Under the pieces are notes generated by a model. It ran no database searches. It worked only from the letters and a program-made list of their open reading frames with translations, and was not told the DNA's origin. The translations under genes were made by a program, and so were the position numbers. This document shows, piece by piece, positions 25,401 to 37,831 of a stretch of DNA of 64,000 bases. The DNA is from Anthopleura xanthogrammica (lineage: Eukaryota > Cnidaria > Anthozoa > Actiniaria > Actiniidae): the NCBI GenBank assembly GCA_964019055.1, contig OZ025218.1, positions 5,089,259 to 5,153,258 of the forward strand. Reading direction: 5' to 3'. How positions within the stretch are numbered: position 1 is the stretch's first letter; each line of letters starts with the position of its first letter.

Positions 25401-28400
25401 TATTATCAGCAAGCATAAAAGATAAAGATCAAAGCTACTGTATGGGTGATAATTGTGTTTTGCATAAAGAACACAATACAAATTCACTAGGGGTCAGATC
25501 TAGAGTACTACAGTAGGCTATTCTAGTGGTTAAGGGCACAGTCGATTGATCAATTAACCAACCAACCACTGAACCGAACAAAATTTGTTGATAGTAGTAT
25601 AGTCTAAAGCCTGGCAAGAATTTTCAGCCTCCAGGCCTTATTATTGATTATTAGTGTACTAAGAAATACACTGTATATTCATTTTTACCCAACACAATAA
25701 CCAAAACAACAAGAAAACTATCAAACAATCAAACAAACAAAAATGTTTCTTAAAAGAAAAAATCAAGCACTCACCTAGAAAATAAATATTCCTATCCTTT
25801 ACAGTATGTAAAGAAGACACTGATGTATTCGGACGGATAAAATTGACTGTATAATAGTGAAGACTGTCTGGCTTGTTACACATGAGTATCAAATGATTAT
25901 CACTCTTAGATGAGTTTATTTGACAAGAATAAAATTCTTCCTTGCCAACCATCCATAGGTTTTCATATAAACTCTCTCTTAGTGGATACTGAGTCAAGTT
26001 TGTTAATACTGTCGCTATATTTGGGCAAATGATATTTATTTGTGAGTTGGGGAAGACAATTCGACTGTAGAAAGCCATATTGTGTTTGAACTGATCCTCA
26101 GTGAAGTGGAATCTGTGAAAAAAGAGATGAGTAACATCTGTCAGAATTATATAAATTTGGAAGTTATGTAAAACCTTTTGTAACAAAAATACTCCCATTG
26201 TTAGGGCCGATGACAGCTTGCGAATGCTTTACAAACTCAACTTTAATGTCCTCTTTGCTGCTTTACAAAATCATGTCGGACTGAGGTACAAAATATTCCT
26301 GACGGGGTAGGGACCATCACATTACATAATTTCCCTACCAGGGTAGGGATCCCTATGGTCTAAATTTCTGTGGTGAGTTCACTTTTCTTCCACTGCGGGT
26401 GAAGTGGGCCCTAACACCCATAGCAGCTCTTTGAGCTATCACATCTGCAAAAATTATTGCCACACCTGCAAAACAGACTATTATATTATAATTGCAAAAT
26501 GCAATACACATTTTCTTCCTTATGCTAGCAGTGTAACAAAATTATCAAACCAGCTTAGTAAGTAAGAAAATAAGCACAGTATGTATTACTAAGTTTATTT
26601 ATTCATGTTGACAAACGTTTAGAATAAAAACTCAGCAGCTTAACTATGGGTGGTACGTAATCTACCACATTTTGCTATGATTTTTACGCTCATATAAAGT
26701 TTGTGTTAACTTATATATGAAATATACAAGAGTTAAATGTTTGTTATAAGCACTTTGTTACCTAAAATTTAAACATATTTTATTATCGAATATTAGCATT
26801 ATAATTTTTCTAACCACAAAATAGCAGTTATATTGAATGGCATAGAGAACTTTTCCTTGGTGGGAATAATGTAAAATAATAGAAAAAATGGAATTTCTAC
26901 GGAGCAGCTCTTCATCTACTGTCAATTCAAAAAATTTGGAACTTAGAAGTTGATTTTTCAAAATTAAGGGAATAAAATTGGAGAACCCGGAGAAAAACCC
27001 TTGAAGCAAAGAAGAGAACCAACAAGCAATCCTACTCATAGAGTGGTTTTCATATGAGTGGGAAACATACCGTACTGACTTATACCACATAATTATAAAC
27101 AGTTCGACATGCCGTAACATCGAAATGGCTTCCCATTGTCTTCCAGTAATTCATCCAATCAAGACTCGTAGTTACAGCATCGATTCCCACTCATAAGAAA
27201 ACCGCTCTATATACTATAAAGTAGCACCTTACTCCTGGAATTAAACCTGGGTCACTCTGTGAGAGGTGAGCATTCTCACCACTACACCACTCTGATGCTT
27301 CCAATATTTGTTTCAAATGTTGTTAAGTATGGATTATAAAATAACTTTGATATAACGCGCGCTCTGATTGGTCAAAAAGCCATGTTTTATGAGAGCATAA
27401 TACTGTACATGCTCACGTCATTGTTTTTCTCTCTCGAAAAGTTAGTTATTTTATAAAAGCAATAAAAAACAGTTTTCTGTGTATTATACTCTGATAAAGA
27501 CACTTGGGATGTGGAGAGAACACTTGAGAAGCTGGAAACCACTCGCTACACGTCGTGGTTTCCTACGCTTCTCTCGTTCTCTGTTCTCTCCACATCCCGC
27601 GTGTCTTTATCAGAGTATAATACACGGAAAACTGTTTTTTATTCCTTAAACAAAACTACCAACATGTCATTGTGCAAAACTTACATCTTCACCTCTCTTC
27701 ACTTATACTGATAGTTTTACAAGAACTGTATCTCCAAAAAACATTGTCTAAGTGTCTTGCAATAATTACAGTAACACTTCCCCATCCCCTCCCCCTAAAG
27801 AATTGAATTTAATTCTTAAATATCACACCACCCATGATAGGAGTTCAATGTTTCGAAAAATCTACAAAACTTGTCATCTCAGATACATTCTAATTAACAA
27901 TTAGAAGATGAACTCGAGATTTCTATCGGCTGATAGTTGACGAGGGGCTCCGGCCCCGAGTCAACTATCAAAGCTGATAGAAATCGAGAGTGAGTCTTCT
28001 AATTGTTTTAGTAAAAATCTCAACTAAACTATACTATACTAAACTAGACTAAACTTCACAAAAGCGCGAAGGAAAAGCCGCCATTTTTTCAAAACAAGTC
28101 CGGCTTTCTCTACCCACTATCTATCGGCTGATAGATAGTGAGTACGTTAGCCAATCAGAATGCAGGATTTGCAATAGTATAGAGTGCAAATAATATAACC
28201 GTGAAATAGATAGCAAGAAATAGGAGATAGTTAGTGCTTAGTTAGGCAAGACATAGGAAATAAGCGAGGCATGACAGGAGCACGGGCTTTTTCTAGATCA
28301 ACGACTCAGTGCACAAAAGAATGTGTTTCTGACGTTTAATGAGTTAAAAATGAAGACACAGGTCAATAAATCAAGACGCAGATACAACTATTTGAATTGT

Positions 28401-29075
28401 AATACTGATAGATTAATGTGGAATAAAAGTTTGTTCAAATTATCACAGTTGTTTTTTTTATTCCGCATTACAAAATCGCAGCGTAGCGGTGATCTTTTGA
28501 CTAATTAAACATGCTTGCACGTGCAAGACCCGTCACGGCTCGCTTATTTCTCCACTAATCAAATTTAGGCAGAACTTAGGACATAATTAGTCATTAGTTA
28601 GCTAGCTAACTATTTCACGGTTATATTATTTGCACTCTAGTAGTAGAATTTTACTAATAACTGCTAGAACTTGTTTTGCTATTTAAACATAAGATTTTGT
28701 GGCCACAACTACTTATAAATGCAGTCAATGCAATAAGCTATTAAAAACTAATATAATTTCATAATTAAATATCACACCACCCATGATAGGAGTTCAATGT
28801 TTCGAAAAATCTTCAAAACTTGTCATCTCAGATACATTCTAATAACTGCTAGAACGTGTTTTGCTATTTAAACATAAGATTTTGTGGCCACAACTACTTA
28901 TAAATGCAGTCAATGCAATAAGCTATTAAAAGCTAATATAATTTCAATAAACTTACTTCGGATTTAGTTGACTCCACTGAATAGACTCGTAGACTTCACT
29001 GCTAACAGAATACCACATAAACGTCGCCAAATACATTGGAAGCCATGTTTTTATGGAATCGTCAAGAATTTTCAT
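22402..29075 (-). CDS. Ephrin 2: divergent transmembrane ephrin, 304 aa
   Basis: Exons: 28957-29075, 25775-26112, 24783-24899, 24371-24487, 23344-23431, 22402-22537. They total 915 bp, exactly in frame. Exon 1 carries an N-terminal hydrophobic stretch ([14 protein letters not shown]) and the ephrin start motif [12 protein letters not shown]. Exon 2 continues it ([29 protein letters not shown]) and exon 3 ends the domain (GGHCRD). The stalk is short (about 39 residues), exon 5 is one TM helix ([22 protein letters not shown]), and the tail has about 45 residues with many Lys/Arg and one Tyr, ending SAAL. The intron/exon plan and phases match ephrin 1, so they are paralogues. The stalk and tail are much shorter, so signalling through the tail probably differs. 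The 2.8-kb intron 1 holds SINE and MITE insertions; intron 4 holds a GGATG satellite. Confidence 0.88.
23695..24260. repeat. GGATG-based satellite in ephrin 2 intron 4
   Basis: About 560 bp built from ggatg, gatgagatggatggatggga and ggataaatggga units, with a higher-order pattern in which ggatgagatggatgg recurs every few dozen bases. It makes Ser/His/Pro/Ile-rich false open frames on the minus strand. Confidence 0.9.
26950..27300 (-). mobile_element. tRNA-derived SINE interrupted by a MITE
   Basis: On the minus strand the element opens with a tRNA-like head (gtggtgtagtggtgagaatg, then a B-box-like ggtttaattcc). It ends with ggttctcttctttgcttcaag and ggtttttctccgggttctcc. Between the two lies a separate inverted-repeat element at about 27034-27210 with ends tagagtggttttcatatgag / ctcataagaaaaccgctcta. 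Confidence 0.7.
27461..27645. mobile_element. Hairpin MITE in ephrin 2 intron 1
   Basis: aaaaaacagttttctgtgta, tactctgataaagacac and tgtggagagaacac at the left pair with gttctctccaca, gtgtctttatcagagtata and acggaaaactgttttttat at the right, an almost continuous stem. Confidence 0.8.
27897..28013. mobile_element. Hairpin element
   Basis: aacaattagaagatgaactcg, tttctatcggctgatagttga at the left pair with tcaactatcaaagctgatag and gagtcttctaattgtt at the right, around the centre ggggctccggcccc. Confidence 0.75.
28177..28638. mobile_element. 462-bp element with 29-bp terminal inverted repeats
   Basis: Left end agagtgcaaataatataacc gtgaaatag; right end ctatttcac ggttatattatttgcactct, exact inverses over 29 bp. 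The interior is non-coding. It lies in the part of ephrin 2 intron 1 that is absent from the duplicated copy at 34.8 kb. Confidence 0.75.
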
Positions 29076-30367
29076 GATATTGATCGGGTATTGATGATGT
29101 CTACAGTCAAATTGACGACATGTCTTGCACTTTTATACAGAGCACACGATGTAAATTATTGAGTTGGAAGGATCATGTAAGAGCCATTTGTCATGCTGAT
29201 GGTCGTTTTATGTCTTTGTAATCGAGATACAGGATAAAAATAAATAAAATATGTATCCTAAGTTAGAAACAACGCCTTCGAGCTGTACCGACAGCAGTTT
29301 ATGAAAGGCGTTCCTTGATTCGTTACTCCCACAATGCTTCGCGAATCAGCTGAAACGTTTTTTTCATTACTTGTGAGACACCGGAAATAAACGTCAAAAA
29401 ATCAAAGAAAAAAGGAATAAAATATGATTTTGGGTGAAAAAAAGTATATGGGATCAGGGATCAAAATCAAAAAAGATTACATTGTTTGAGCCATTTGGGA
29501 AAAATAGAGCAGTTTCCGCATGACTAGCTTGAAAAAACTTACTGCACGGACCGTACCTTGCCGTATAGTAACCGTGCCAGTGCCATGCCTTGTATATAGG
29601 GCTCTTTTCGTGTGAGTGGGAAACGATTCAACAAATTCGTACTCGTACTGTAGCCGTACCGTATCTTACCGAAGTCGTAACTACGCGTTGTGATTGGATA
29701 ATTACTGGAAGACAAATAGGAAGCCATTTCAATGTAAGTTGGTACCGTATGTTTCCAACTCGTACGAAAACTGCTCAATGAAAACATTATTTGAAATTCC
29801 GTGCCGTGTCCGTGCCGCGCCATAATCAAACCATGTACCATGACTTTTCACAGTCAAACGATATCTGCTCTGACTGAGCCGTGAAATAGACTGGTAATTT
29901 CCGTGCCCCGGGGAACCTCGTTTGTGATTTTCATCAATACGCATCCATTTATTTCTAACATAACATCCCAAGTGATTAATTCCATAGCTCCGTGTTACCA
30001 CGATATTTGTTTTGTTTCGTTTATTCATTGTTTTCAGAGGTCCTTAGAAACTAACATATTTCACAATTTAATTTCACAGACTGCTAAAACCACGTATAAG
30101 GGCCGGGATTGACACTGTTCAACACAGCCAGGAAAAGTGCTAAAATTATTGTAGCAACACTATGTGAACTCTCCCATCTTATCCCGGGGATCGGAGGTGG
30201 CTAGTGCAGTAAACTGAATAAACGGACCACATAGAAGAACGCTTTGCCATTAAGTTAAGTAATGATTTATGAGCTAAGTAGGGTAGTTTAGATCTGATAA
30301 CAAGGAAAATTCTTATACAAATCTAATACATTTCACAACTATTGTTATACATTTCAAACCGCTCTGT
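29076..30367. other. Spacer between ephrin 2 and CIP-A
   Basis: It contains the ephrin 2 upstream region and CIP-A 3' flank, duplicated at 35035-36511. It contains a run of ccgtgcc-type short repeats (29540-29600, 29800-29820) and the MITE at 29593-29778. No gene seen. Confidence 0.6.
29593..29778. mobile_element. MITE present only in duplication unit 1
   Basis: The ends tagggctcttttcgtgtgag and ctcgtacgaaaactgctc are inverted. The matching position in unit 2 (about 35548, ccgtgta followed by tgaaaacatt) is empty. The body (gtcgtaactacg, tgattggataattactgg, gaagccatttca) matches the MITE nested in the SINE at 27034-27210. Confidence 0.7.
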
Positions 30368-33300
30368 CTATTTACAGGAAGAGGGATGAATGGTCTTTAC
30401 TTGACCCTGGAAACTACCTGCCATGACGTCACGCCAACGTAGTACATTTCCTTCTCCAGAGTGACAAACGCGTGACATCTGAGAGATCTCACTCGGTCCC
30501 AGTACTCTGTTCCATATGTTCAGCCCGGTAAACTTACCGATGAATGAATCAGTGAGTACAAAAACCCCACCTTCAACATCTTGTTCCTGTCCTAGTATTA
30601 GTGTACCTCCACCAGGTATCACGTGACCTTTACTAAGACCTGAACGTCGGGCAGCTGATGTTCCATCTTTGTAGATGACCCATGATCCAGCGGTGTTACC
30701 CCACCTTGCGCAGATGTGATGCCACCGACCATCATTCGCTGAAACACCTGTTCCGCTAATGGGAAACGAAAAGAAACAACAATGACACGTGACCAATGCA
30801 AGGTAACGTGGTCTATTCATCTTTCTTGGAAAATATTTATCATAAATTTTGTAGTTATAAATAATTGCATTTTCTGCTTGGGAAACTGAATTTACCCTGT
30901 ATGTTTGCCATCGATCCAAAAATCTAAGTTCATGTAATCATAAAGTAGAATCTGATTGTCCACTCCATTGGCTGCATAACTAACAACCGATCCTGAGTGA
31001 CTTGTGTCAGCGGTCTTCATCCAGTAGCAGAACGTCACAGCTGTCATGGCGGGAATTCCTTTGATGATGACGTAATCATCGGTAGAACTTCTGGGGAACT
31101 TGAGACCAAAGGATGCTATAGCAAGAAATATTTTCCTCCATGTAACGCAAAATATAACGCAATATTCGCTCATTAATATAAATGTTATTCTTTACGTAAA
31201 TAAGAGCAGCGGCGACGGAAGCTGAAAATCACTGGGGGGGCACTACAATTATTTTTTTGAGGGGGGGACCGGCTGGTACCCCCCCCCCCCCAAATAATAG
31301 TAAGTGGGGGACCAGTGCCCCCCGGCCCCCCTGCTTTCGCCGCCCCTGAAGAGATGACAGTTCATTCAGCAATTAGGAGAAGTATAGTTATTCTTATAAT
31401 ATTTCCTTTCCACTTTTCCCAAGTCCTCCAGCTATCCCGTGGGTAGCCTGTGTAGCAGGCAGTTCTCGGTAGTTCGTTTGGTACGGTTTGTTCGTTGGTT
31501 GTGGTTATGGCCACGTAAAAACTGGAGCGAGAGCGCCAGCGAACGGAGCTCCTGATTGGCTAATTTTTCCAAAATGTCAGTCACACGTCTATCATCACCG
31601 TACCTGGTGTCCACGTATATAACACGTTCAGGTCAGTGTGTAAAATAGTGTATGGCGGACGGTGAAAAGTTTAGAAACTTTAGGCTTTGTCAGGAAGCTA
31701 AAAGAAGAACAAAGAGAAGCCAAAGAGAAGCAGGTTGTTGATGTTGAAGATTGCATTAGTTGCGAACGATGTTGTGTGGTTTAACAGTATCAAAACTCTG
31801 GTCGCTACTTGACATTTATTCGACATTAAAGACGCGCTAGCTCTAAGGGGCGTTCGAAAACACATGACACCTTGGTTGCAGGTGTGTTTTTTTTCTCTCT
31901 CTCTCTCCCGCCCCCACGTTTCGCTAAGCAGCGGGGAAAAACCCAAACACCTGCTCCACAGGCCTCTGGTAATAGGGTGGTAATAGGGAAGTAATAAAGT
32001 AATTTTTTTTTTCATTTTAAAGACACAATACAAAAAAATAAGATAATTACCGCTCAAAAGAACTTTAACTTTGGTATCTGTTCTCATGGTGAAGACCCCA
32101 GCACTGACAGCTTGACAGACGTAATTCCCAGAGTCAAGTGTCTTCAATCTTGTTATGGACAGACTTCCATTCACATGGACCCGTGTTCTATCATCAGATG
32201 ACAATTGTTGGTTGTCTTTACTCCAAGAAATCCTAGCAGGAGGATCTGCTGTGGCTTGACAGTCCAGTCTCAGACTTTCAACAACTAATAACACAACTGA
32301 GGGGGGAGGGGTGGTGGTAAATTTGGGCAAAGACACAACAATGAGTTGCGTTTTCCCATTAGACAATCCAAGGAAATTAGAAGCTTGGCAAACATATATC
32401 CCTGTGTCCTGCTTTTCCACAGAGTATAAAGTAAAACGGCTCCCATTTGTGACTGTACGACTAGCAGGCAACATGTCAAGGACTTTTACCCATGTGATCG
32501 TTGGTGTGGGATGTCCAGTCACGTGACACTTTGGTAAGGTTACATTGCTTCCTTCTTCTACATAAATAGGTCCAAAGGATAGCGAAATACGAGGAAGATC
32601 TGAAAGAATTGAAGTCATTTCAGCAACATGCAGGACAATACGTTTAGCTAAATAACTTGAATTTTTAATGTAAAAGAAGTGTTCATGACTTACAGTTGAC
32701 GACAAGTGTAGCTGTCTGATTTGCTTGTCCAAGTATATTACTGCCTTTACACTCATACACTCCTGAATCGTTACTACTAACATTCCTTATCTCCAGATTA
32801 TGACTCCAATCAACACCTGCATCCAACACACTTCTTGTCTTGTCTAGTAAACCACCAACTTTCCTCCAGCCAATCACAGGTGCTGGATTGCCACTCCACC
32901 CACAATGCAACACGGCCGTCTCGCTTTCATTAACAATTAACAAGGGAGGGGATACTTGAACCTCTGGTGCAGATATCGATTGACCAGGTCTACCATCCCG
33001 TCCAGCAACACCAGGTGGTCCACGATCCCCTCTCTCTCCCTTCTCCCCTTTCAACCCAGCAGGTCCCATCATGCCTTGCTTGCCACTTCTGCCTGGTACT
33101 CCCATGGGCCCTTGGAGTCCTCGTTTGCCTCTTCTTCCTGGTTGTCCTCGTCTTCCGGTCGATCCTTTGCGACCTGGTCGTCCAGGTGGACCGGGAGGTC
33201 CTGGTGGACATCTATTCTTCTTTGCTCCACACACTTTAGTAAAGGCTTTATTCAACTCTATTCCTATTGTTTGTAAAAGCTCTTTACGAACAGTTTGGAA

Positions 33301-34017
33301 GTTGGTGTTGTTTGAAGGTGAAGACACGGTGTGACGATGTGCTCTATGTCTTGAATCATGGATGATCTTTGGTGAGTCGATGAAGCGATTTACTGTAACG
33401 AAATCGATTGTAGTTAACTGGATTTGTAGATAACTATCCTATGCATATATAGTTCAAAGGTCTTTTAATTTCCGCAAATTCAATCCTCCAAAACTTCAAT
33501 ATGTTAATGTTTTTCAATTTCCAGAGTGTAATTCTACCTGTTTCCTCTTTTATTCAGTTCCCCGAAAAAATATAATACAGTAAGTACACCAGTTTTACTG
33601 CGTAACTCGTGATTCAAATCTTCAAAACGTCATTGACATTGAACAAGTCTGTACGCGTATCTTTTTTTTGTTTTTTGCTTAACAGTTTAACGTACAGTTT
33701 ATTCAATTTACACGCTAAATATTACATTTGTCAGGTTACAAATTGATAGATAAATTAATATATCAGAAATATATAAATAAACGAAACAATATACAAGAGC
33801 AGTATTACTGCTCACCTTTGATTTGCTTGGTTTTCACATCACACGGTTCTACATCTTTGCCATCTTTCTTCTCTTCTATCTTGTCTAGTCTTGTCCTGTG
33901 TTCACTTAGAATCAACTCAACACGTACAAACTCACCCAAACACAACACACCAACTACAAACCATAAGACCACAGACACTCTGTTTGTCCGGGATGAGCAG
34001 CTTGTTTTGTCAGACAT
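30368..34017 (-). CDS. CIP-A: type II membrane collagen / three-Ig / pentraxin protein, 685 aa
   Basis: Exons: 33816-34017, 32694-33392, 32051-32599, 30896-31115, 30368-30755. They total 2058 bp in frame. Residues 1-14 are polar and cytoplasmic, then one TM segment (VSVVLWFVVGVLCLGEFV) with no cleavable signal, so the orientation should be type II. A basic DSRHRAHRH motif follows, then 24 uninterrupted Gly-X-Y triplets (about 130-205). Next are three Ig domains (about 210-300, 301-390, 391-483), each with paired Cys, Trp and DSGxYxC/DTGxYxC. The C-terminal pentraxin domain (about 487-685) shows WHHIC, GGGTLILGQEQD, FTGLNIWNRVL and GEGNVLRW. Family knowledge: collagen plus TM predicts trimers, and pentraxin and Ig domains bind ligands. 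Two homologues lie nearby. Function is not established; recognition or matrix adhesion is inferred. Confidence 0.9.
31200..31352. mobile_element. Short inverted-repeat element in CIP-A intron 3
   Basis: It begins cggcgacggaagctgaaaat and ends ctgctttcgccgcccctg, with ggggggg and ccccccccc stretches in the middle. It resembles the other 'gatccagg'-type palindromes. It is not present at the equivalent place in CIP-B. Confidence 0.5.
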
Positions 34018-34131
34018 GACTGAAGAAGTTCAGCTGAGAGAAGATTAAACAAGTAAGCGATGATCAGACAAGTATTAATGTATATCACGTGACCAGACAA
34101 GTACCACTATCCGTACAGGACATACCGTGCC

Positions 34132-34213
34132 GTAGCCTGCGTGCATCCGGAACGTAACTGTGGTTAAGTCCGACCGTCTTAACCAGAGTTAAAGTCGGGC
34201 TACACGCAGTCTA
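34132..34213. mobile_element. 82-bp MITE with 8-bp target duplication, upstream of CIP-A
   Basis: ACCGTGCC flanks both sides (34124-34131, 34214-34221). The ends gtagcctgcgtg and gctacacgcagtcta are imperfectly inverted. The homologous position upstream of CIP-B (near 40468) has a single ACCGTGCC and no insert. An 8-bp duplication fits hAT-type transposition. Confidence 0.75.
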
Positions 34214-34915
34214 ACCGTGCCTTGACATTGACATTGTCATGTCCAGTTCAAAGATTCTAGTCGGATATGCAGTAACTTTCCCCACTGTGGCAGGTTCGAA
34301 AGATGTCATCAATCGATGTTCCTTGATATACAGACTCATTTACTCAGAGTTAGCCTCAATTCAGAGTCTAAATATTCACAAATACCAATGGTCTTAAAAG
34401 TAAGGAATGCACACCTTCAACTATAGCAACGTCAACACCGGCTTTGAAGCTCCACGGACCTTCACTGGAATGCATGAATATTGAAAATAATTTCAAGCGA
34501 GCATTCTCACCAACACACCACCCTGATGCTTCCAATATTTATTTCAAATGTTGTAAAGTATGCAACAAAACTACCAACATGTCATTGTGCAAAACTTACA
34601 TCTTTATATCTCTTCACTTATGCTGATTATTTTACAACAACTGTATCTCCAGAAAACATTGTCTAAGTGTCTTGCAATAATTACAGTAACACTTACCCAT
34701 GCCTTCCTCCTAAAGAATTGAATTTAATTCTTAAATATCACACCACCCATGATAGGAGTTCAATGTTTCGAAATATCTACAAAACTTGTCATCTCAGATA
34801 CATTCTAATAACCACTAGAACGTGGTTTGCTATTTAAACATAAGATTGTGTGGCCACAACCACTTATACATGCAGTAGTCAATGCAATAAGCTATTAAAA
34901 ACTCAATAAACTTAC

Positions 34916-35034
34916 TTTCGATTTAGTGGACTCCACTGAATAGACTCGTAGACTTCACTGCTAACAGAATACCACATAAACGTCGCCAAATACATTGGAA
35001 GCCATGTTTTTATGGAATCGTCAAGAATTTTCAT
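34916..35034 (-). pseudogene. Orphan duplicate of ephrin 2 exon 1
   Basis: 119 bp, the same length and start as ephrin 2 exon 1, with an intact ATG, signal-like stretch and GT donor. Only two protein changes are visible near the end (SPLNRK for SQLNPK). No ephrin exon 2 follows before CIP-A on the same strand. It is best read as a relic of the tandem duplication. It could still serve as an alternative first exon for ephrin 2 if transcripts skip the whole CIP-A gene. Confidence 0.8.
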
Positions 35035-36511
35035 GATATTGATGCCTACAGCAGTCAAGTTGACGACATGTCTTGCACTTTTATACAGAGAGTACGATGT
35101 AAATTATTGAGTTGGAAGGATCATGTAAGAGCCATTTGTCATGCTGATGGTCGTTTTATGTCTTTGTAATCGAGATACAGGATAAAAATAAATAAAATAT
35201 GTATCCTAAGTCAGAAACAACGCCTTCGAGCTGTACCGACAGCAGTTTATGAAAGGCGTTCCTTGATTCCTTACTCCCACAATGCTTCGCGAATCAGCTG
35301 AAACGTTTTTTCATTACTTGTGAGACACCGGAAATAAACGTGTTACGTTGCCTTGGCAACGAAATAAAAAATTAAAAAAAATGGAATAAAAGATCATTTT
35401 GGGTGAAAAAAAGTATGTGGGATCAGGGATCAAAATCGAAAAAGATTACATTGTTTGAACCATTTGGGAAAAATAGGGCAGTTTCCGTATGACTTTCTTG
35501 AAAAACTTACTGCACGGACCGCGCCTTGCCGTGACCGTGCCGTGCCGTGTATGAAAACATTCGAAATTCCGTGCCGTGTCCGTGCCGCATCGTAATCATG
35601 CCGTTTGACGTGACTTTTCACTCTCATACGAAATCTGCCGAGCAGTGAAATGGACTGGTGGTTTCCGTGACTCCCCCCTGACTCACGGGGAACCTAGTTT
35701 GTGATTTTCATGTTATTCAAATCCAACATACCATCCCTATACTAGTGATTATACCTATCCCATTATACCCAGCTCTCTGCTACCATGGTTATCATTTTAC
35801 TACAAAATTCGTTTTGTTTCATTTATTCATTTATTCATTGTTTTCGATCCGATAAATCAGTCTTGATTTCTCAAAAAAAGAGGTCCTTAACTAGAAAATA
35901 AACTAACATATTCTACGATTTAACAGATCCTTATGCTAAAACCACGAATAAGGGCCGGGATTGTACACTATTTCTAATACACCGATCCCAAATTCATTGT
36001 TCTAACTCCCTAGTTACTGTTGCTATGTTGGACAAGATAAAATGTGTTCTTGATAGACAGCATGGAACAGACACTGATAGCTGGAAATTGTAAATGTCTG
36101 CCTTAGAATGAAAAAAGATCGATAACTACTAAAAAACCTTCTGAATTCGAATTTGTTTTTTCGGAAATTCTATATTCCATTGGGAAAACTACCCATTGTT
36201 TGGTGGTCACTCAAGAAAAGCCGGGATCGGTAAATCCCGGGCAGAAAAAATGCTAAAATTATCACCTGACCCTGGATGTAAATCTTAAAGTCCGCGCCTT
36301 ATACCGGGGATATCGGCTAGGTGGGTTTTATTGACTAGATTGATTAGTGCATTAACCAATAAACGCCCCACATAGAAGAACGAGTTGCCAATCAGTGAAG
36401 TGCGAGTTTCTGAACTGAGTAAGTTAGTTAAGATCTGGTAATATGGAAAATTCTGATATAAATCTTACACATTTCGCAACCGTTGTTATGTGGCATTTGG
36501 AACCGTTCTGT
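35035..36511. other. Spacer between the ephrin exon 1 relic and CIP-B
   Basis: Homologous to 29076-30367 over much of its length (tgttacgttgccttggcaac differs; ccgtgccgtgtccgtgccgc is shared). It holds no recognisable gene. Confidence 0.6.
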
Positions 36512-37720
36512 TTATTTACAAGAAGAGGGTCGAATGGTCTGTACTTGACCCTGGAAACTACCTGACATGACGTCACTCCAACGTAGTACATTTCCTTCTC
36601 CAGAGCGACAAACACGTGACATCTGAGAGATCTCACTCGGTCCCAGTACTCTGTTCCATATGTTCAGCCCGGTAAACTCACCGATGAATGACTGACTTGA
36701 AGTGAAACTCCCACCTTCAACATCTTGGTCCTGTCCTAGTATAAGTGTACCTCCTCCGGGTATCACGTGACCTTTACTGAGACCTGAACCTTGTTTGACT
36801 GATGTTCCATCTTTGTAGATGACCCATGATCCAGCGGTGTTACCCCACGTTGCGCAGATGTGATGCCACCGACCATCATTCGCTGAAACACCTGTTGCAC
36901 TAATAAGAAACGAAAACAACCAATATCCACTGAATATTTCAAGAATTGACTTGGGAAGTAAGGTTTGATCTCCCTCTCTACTCTGATTGGGTATCCACAT
37001 CACTAGTAATCTCCCTCTCTACTATGATTGGGTATCTACTTCACTAGTGATCTCCCTCTCTACTCTGATTGGGTATCTACTTCACTAGTGATCTCCCTCT
37101 CTACTCTGATTGGGTATCTACTTCACTAGTGACCTTCCTCTACTCTGATTGGGTATCTACTTCACTAGTGATCTCCCTCTCTACTCTAATTGGGTATCTA
37201 CTTCACTAGTGATCTCCCTCTCTACTCTGATTGGGTATCTACTTCACTAGTGATCTCCCTCTACTCTGATTGGGTATCTACCTCACTAGTGATCTCCCTC
37301 TCTACTCTTATTGGGTATCCACATCACTTGTGATCTTCCTCTGGACTGGATTGGAAGCTATGTTTCTAACAGTGCTTTACTTGCTATAAAGACTCATCCA
37401 CCTGACCAAATACAATGTTCTTATTCGTTTTTGAGCTTATGAATTGTTAATGAGTTTGAGAAGAAAGAAATCAAACAAGGATCGACTTATTTTCGATGGG
37501 ATCATCAAACCAAAGTGGAGCATTAAACTGTTAAACTAGTCAATCAGCTATCTGAGTGTTAAAGATAAAAATCGTTCCTCATGTGGAAATTGAAGCAATT
37601 TCATTTAGACATTAATTGTATCATGAATCAAATGAAACAAATATCATCATCATCATATCATCATCATCATATCATCATCATCATCATCATCATCATCACC
37701 ATCATCACCATCATCACCAT

Positions 37721-37761
<41 letters not shown>

Positions 37762-37763
37762 GC

Positions 37764-37831
<68 letters not shown>

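Larger units (their letters stand above)
27646..34500. repeat. Tandem duplication unit 1 (ephrin 2 exon 1 region plus CIP-A)
   Basis: Order here: ephrin 2 intron 1 sequence, ephrin exon 1, upstream DNA, CIP-A 3' end, CIP-A, CIP-A upstream. The same order recurs at 34555-40710. Junction-type markers shared by both units are aactaccaacatgtcattgt (27655, 34568) and aatggtcttaaaagtaagga (34388, 40598). Unit 1 carries extra insertions (27897-28640 region, 29593-29778, 34132-34213). Confidence 0.8.

Noticed and set aside
31698..32050. Extension of CIP-A exon 3 frame past the third Ig domain
   Set aside because: A donor at 32051/32050 matches the phase of the next exon and the positions in CIP-B and CIP-D. 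The extension has no domain.
32956..33334. Plus-strand frames over the collagen exons (also at 39367-39862 and 53431-53776)
   Set aside because: Antisense shadows of GC-rich Gly-X-Y repeats; the minus frame has correct splice signals and domains.
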